Assembly (NCBI GenBank): GCA_913057945.1
Contig: CAJXOF010000006.1
Location: forward strand, 158,745 to 222,744
Origin: an uncultured Hyphomonadaceae bacterium
Lineage (GTDB): Bacteria; Pseudomonadota; Alphaproteobacteria; Caulobacterales; Hyphomonadaceae
DNA: 64,000 bases
Reading direction: 5' to 3'
In this document: positions 62,726 to 64,000 of the stretch, in pieces
Numbering within the stretch: the stretch's first letter is position 1
Layout of the letters: every line of letters begins with the position of its first letter
Notes under the pieces: generated by a model
Told to the model about the DNA's origin: nothing
Databases searched by the model: none
Seen by the model: only the letters and a program-made list of their open reading frames with translations
Translations under genes and position numbers: made by a program

Positions 62726-62809
62726 CATATGGCGCACCGGGTGGGTTGGCCTGCACGCGGGAGAGAAATTTGTTTTCAACCCCAGATTTCTTCTCTAGGT
62801 TTTCCGTCG

Positions 62810-63496
62810 ATGAGGGGATTGGGGATCTTTGCATTGGGACTGGCTGTGGCCGGTCCGGCCTCGGCGGGGCCCTGGGCGCAGACGTCCGGGGGCTGGTATG
62901 CAGAGGCCAAGATCACCGAGGAAGCACTGGAAGGCGTCCGCGGCAACCGGGTCGAACTCTATGGAGAGTATGGCGTCGCGCCGGACTGGACCGTCACCGC
63001 AAAGTCTGAAGCCGTGGCCTATGAGGTCGGCAGCCAGTTCAACAAGGAATTCTGGCGCGCTACGCTGCGGCGACAACTCGTCTCCCACAAGGGCTGGGCC
63101 ATGGGGATTGAAGGCGGGCTGGTGCATGGCAGCTCGCTGGCCGGCGTATTCGGCTGTAATGGCTGGGGCGCCGAAGCGCGCCTCAGTGGCGGCCTGTCGG
63201 GTCTGCGGGGCGGGCGCAATTTCTATGTTTTCGCGGACGCGGTAGCGATCCGCCATGAGGATGGCTGCGTTCGCCAGCGCGCGGAGTTCGGCTATGGCGT
63301 CGATATCTGGCAGGATTTTTTCATCAGCCAGCAGCTCTGGATCGAGCGCGGCAATGAGACATCGGACTCAAACAAGTACGAGACCAAGCTGGGCTATCAT
63401 TTCGACTGGGCAGATCTGGCCATCGGCTACCGCGAGGAATTCGCCGGAGAGTTCGACGAGCATGCCGTGCTGCTCGCGCTCATTCTCCGGCGCTAG
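62810..63496 (+). CDS. Putative outer-membrane beta-barrel protein
   Basis: The 228-residue product has a signal peptide (LGIFALGLAVAGPASA, cut near SAG). The mature part alternates aromatic and polar residues in many predicted strands (GGWYAEAKITEEAL, ELYGEYGVAPDWTVTAKSEA, FRRLVDRR-like WRATLRRQLVSHKG) and ends in a hydrophobic strand LLALILRR. This pattern suggests a small barrel, but no family is recognised and the last residue is not Phe. ATG 62810 was chosen so the signal peptide starts at once. Confidence 0.65.
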   Translation: MRGLGIFALGLAVAGPASAGPWAQTSGGWYAEAKITEEALEGVRGNRVELYGEYGVAPDWTVTAKSEAVAYEVGSQFNKEFWRATLRRQLVSHKGWAMGIEGGLVHGSSLAGVFGCNGWGAEARLSGGLSGLRGGRNFYVFADAVAIRHEDGCVRQRAEFGYGVDIWQDFFISQQLWIERGNETSDSNKYETKLGYHFDWADLAIGYREEFAGEFDEHAVLLALILRR

Positions 63497-63505
63497 GGCG
63501 CGGGC

Positions 63506-64000
63506 CTATTCTGCCGGACCGTCTTCGGCCTCATAACCCGTTTCGCTCATCAGGTACGCAATCACGGCAATTCGGTCGTCCGGCTTGCGGACGCCCGCAA
63601 ACGTCATGCGGTTGCCTGGCAGGAAGGTGCGCGGATTTTCCAGCCAGTGATCGACCTTGTCTGGCGTCCAGATGAAGTCGGCTTCCTGCAGCGCGGGCGA
63701 ATAGGCAAAGCCCTCCAGCGTGCCGGCCTCGCGGCCAAACAGGCCGTGCAGGTTCGGACCAACCAGATTGCCGCCGCCTTCAGCCGTGATGTGGCAGGAC
63801 TGGCAGAGTTTCCAGGTGCGACGGCCGCGCGCATAGTCGGCCGTATTGTAGGGAGCCGGCAGAGCCGCGAAGGGCGATACCGCGTCAGCAGCGGCTTCGA
63901 CAGCCTCACTCGGCACCGCTGCAGGCGTTGCCGCAGTATCAGCCGGGGCTTCTGCCGCAGGCGATGCAGCGGGCGGGGTTTCGGGGCTGTCTCTTATACA
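63506..64000 (-). CDS. Class I cytochrome c, membrane-anchored type (N-terminus missing)
   Basis: The frame runs from the stop at 63506 to the window edge, giving 164 visible residues. A Pro/Ala-rich linker (PETPPAASPAAEAPADTAATPAAVPSEAVEAAADA) precedes a class I haem domain with the haem motif CQSCH, GPNLHGLFGREAG and the Met ligand in PGNRMTFAGV. The linker suggests a tethered form like CycM, with the membrane anchor outside the window. The outermost five codons (TGT ATA AGA GAC AG.) come from a mosaic-end-like sequence and should not be believed. Confidence 0.82.
   Translation of the reverse strand, partial: CIRDSPETPPAASPAAEAPADTAATPAAVPSEAVEAAADAVSPFAALPAPYNTADYARGRRTWKLCQSCHITAEGGGNLVGPNLHGLFGREAGTLEGFAYSPALQEADFIWTPDKVDHWLENPRTFLPGNRMTFAGVRKPDDRIAVIAYLMSETGYEAEDGPAE
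63987..64000. other. Tn5/Nextera mosaic-end remnant at the window edge
   Basis: CTGTCTCTTATACA at the very end is identical to the first 14 bases of the reverse-complemented 19-base Tn5 mosaic end used in Nextera libraries. It lies exactly at the sequence edge, facing inward as an untrimmed adapter would. This is probably library sequence, not genome. Confidence 0.88.

Noticed and set aside
1..64000. Mobile elements, prophage, CRISPR arrays or defence islands
   Set aside because: No transposase, integrase, phage structural, Cas, or toxin-antitoxin gene was recognised, and no regularly spaced repeats were seen. The caspase-WD40 gene alone is not a defence system.
1..64000. tRNA or rRNA genes
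   Set aside because: Coding frames cover almost everything, and I found no T-loop and acceptor-stem pattern in the gaps by eye; a covariance-model scan would settle this.

Overview
The window is GC-rich, gene-dense chromosomal DNA from an alphaproteobacterium. Several features point to the Caulobacterales/Hyphomonadaceae, with a Hyphomonas-like organism as the best guess. These are the order rpoZ-relA/spoT-pyrE-pdxJ-acpS-rnc-era-recO, a CC0125/CC1285-family lipoprotein, an LdtR-type MarR regulator, a Bpt aminoacyl-transferase, TRAP transport, a membrane-type cytochrome c and many small lipoproteins. I saw no tRNA, rRNA, CRISPR array, insertion sequence or prophage. Nearly all of the sequence is ordinary housekeeping or metabolic DNA. 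Taxonomy is inferred from gene content only.

Layout. 0-4.3 kb: the end of ispE, a WecA/MraY-like sugar-phosphate transferase, a long-chain polyprenyl diphosphate synthase (opposite strand), a lipoprotein, a DUF2007 protein, a TrmN6-like methyltransferase and a 45-residue membrane protein. 4.4-9.4 kb: glyQ and glyS flanking a secreted caspase-WD40 fusion, the most unusual gene here. 9.6-13.8 kb: ppdK with a clear terminator, then a SleB/CwlJ-type hydrolase. 13.8-18.8 kb (minus): nadA, a small secreted cysteine protein, nadB, nadC and an SDR, with a candidate operator before nadA. 19-20.4 kb: an M20 amidohydrolase lipoprotein. 20.6-27.4 kb: the rpoZ-to-recO operon, which lacks the lepB gene often found between acpS and rnc. 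27.4-36.3 kb: a GST, lipoproteins, an extensin-like protein, parC, a sirtuin-permease pair, a VIT1-type transporter and LemA. 36.3-40.8 kb: a TakP-like TRAP transporter with an aminotransferase. 40.9-45.1 kb: bpt, an SLC13-type transporter, motB and an AT-richer orphan gene. 45.2-51 kb: an oxidoreductase-DUF389-DUF1801 cluster, an FKBP, a flavodoxin, a GlxA-type regulator and a TPR protein. 51-54.5 kb: two regulator modules (TetR with a ferritin-like PF10118 hydrolase; LysR with a truncated haemoglobin and a GFA protein). 54.6-64 kb: hemB, a GNAT, an acyl-CoA dehydrogenase, a secreted metzincin, a 3-hydroxyisobutyryl-CoA hydrolase, an LdtR-like regulator, an outer-membrane-like protein and a partial cytochrome c.

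How the genes fit together. The nad genes form one de novo NAD operon. The rpoZ operon couples stringent response, nucleotide, vitamin B6 and lipid cofactor synthesis to RNA processing. The acyl-CoA dehydrogenase (56.2 kb), the HIBCH-like hydrolase (60.7 kb) and perhaps the HIBADH-family oxidoreductase (45.2 kb) could make a valine catabolic route, though they are not one operon. The TRAP system plus aminotransferase suggests uptake and transamination of 2-oxo acids.

Caution: the last 14 bases (63987-64000) match the Tn5/Nextera mosaic end exactly. They are probably leftover adapter, so the edge of the cytochrome gene should not be trusted.
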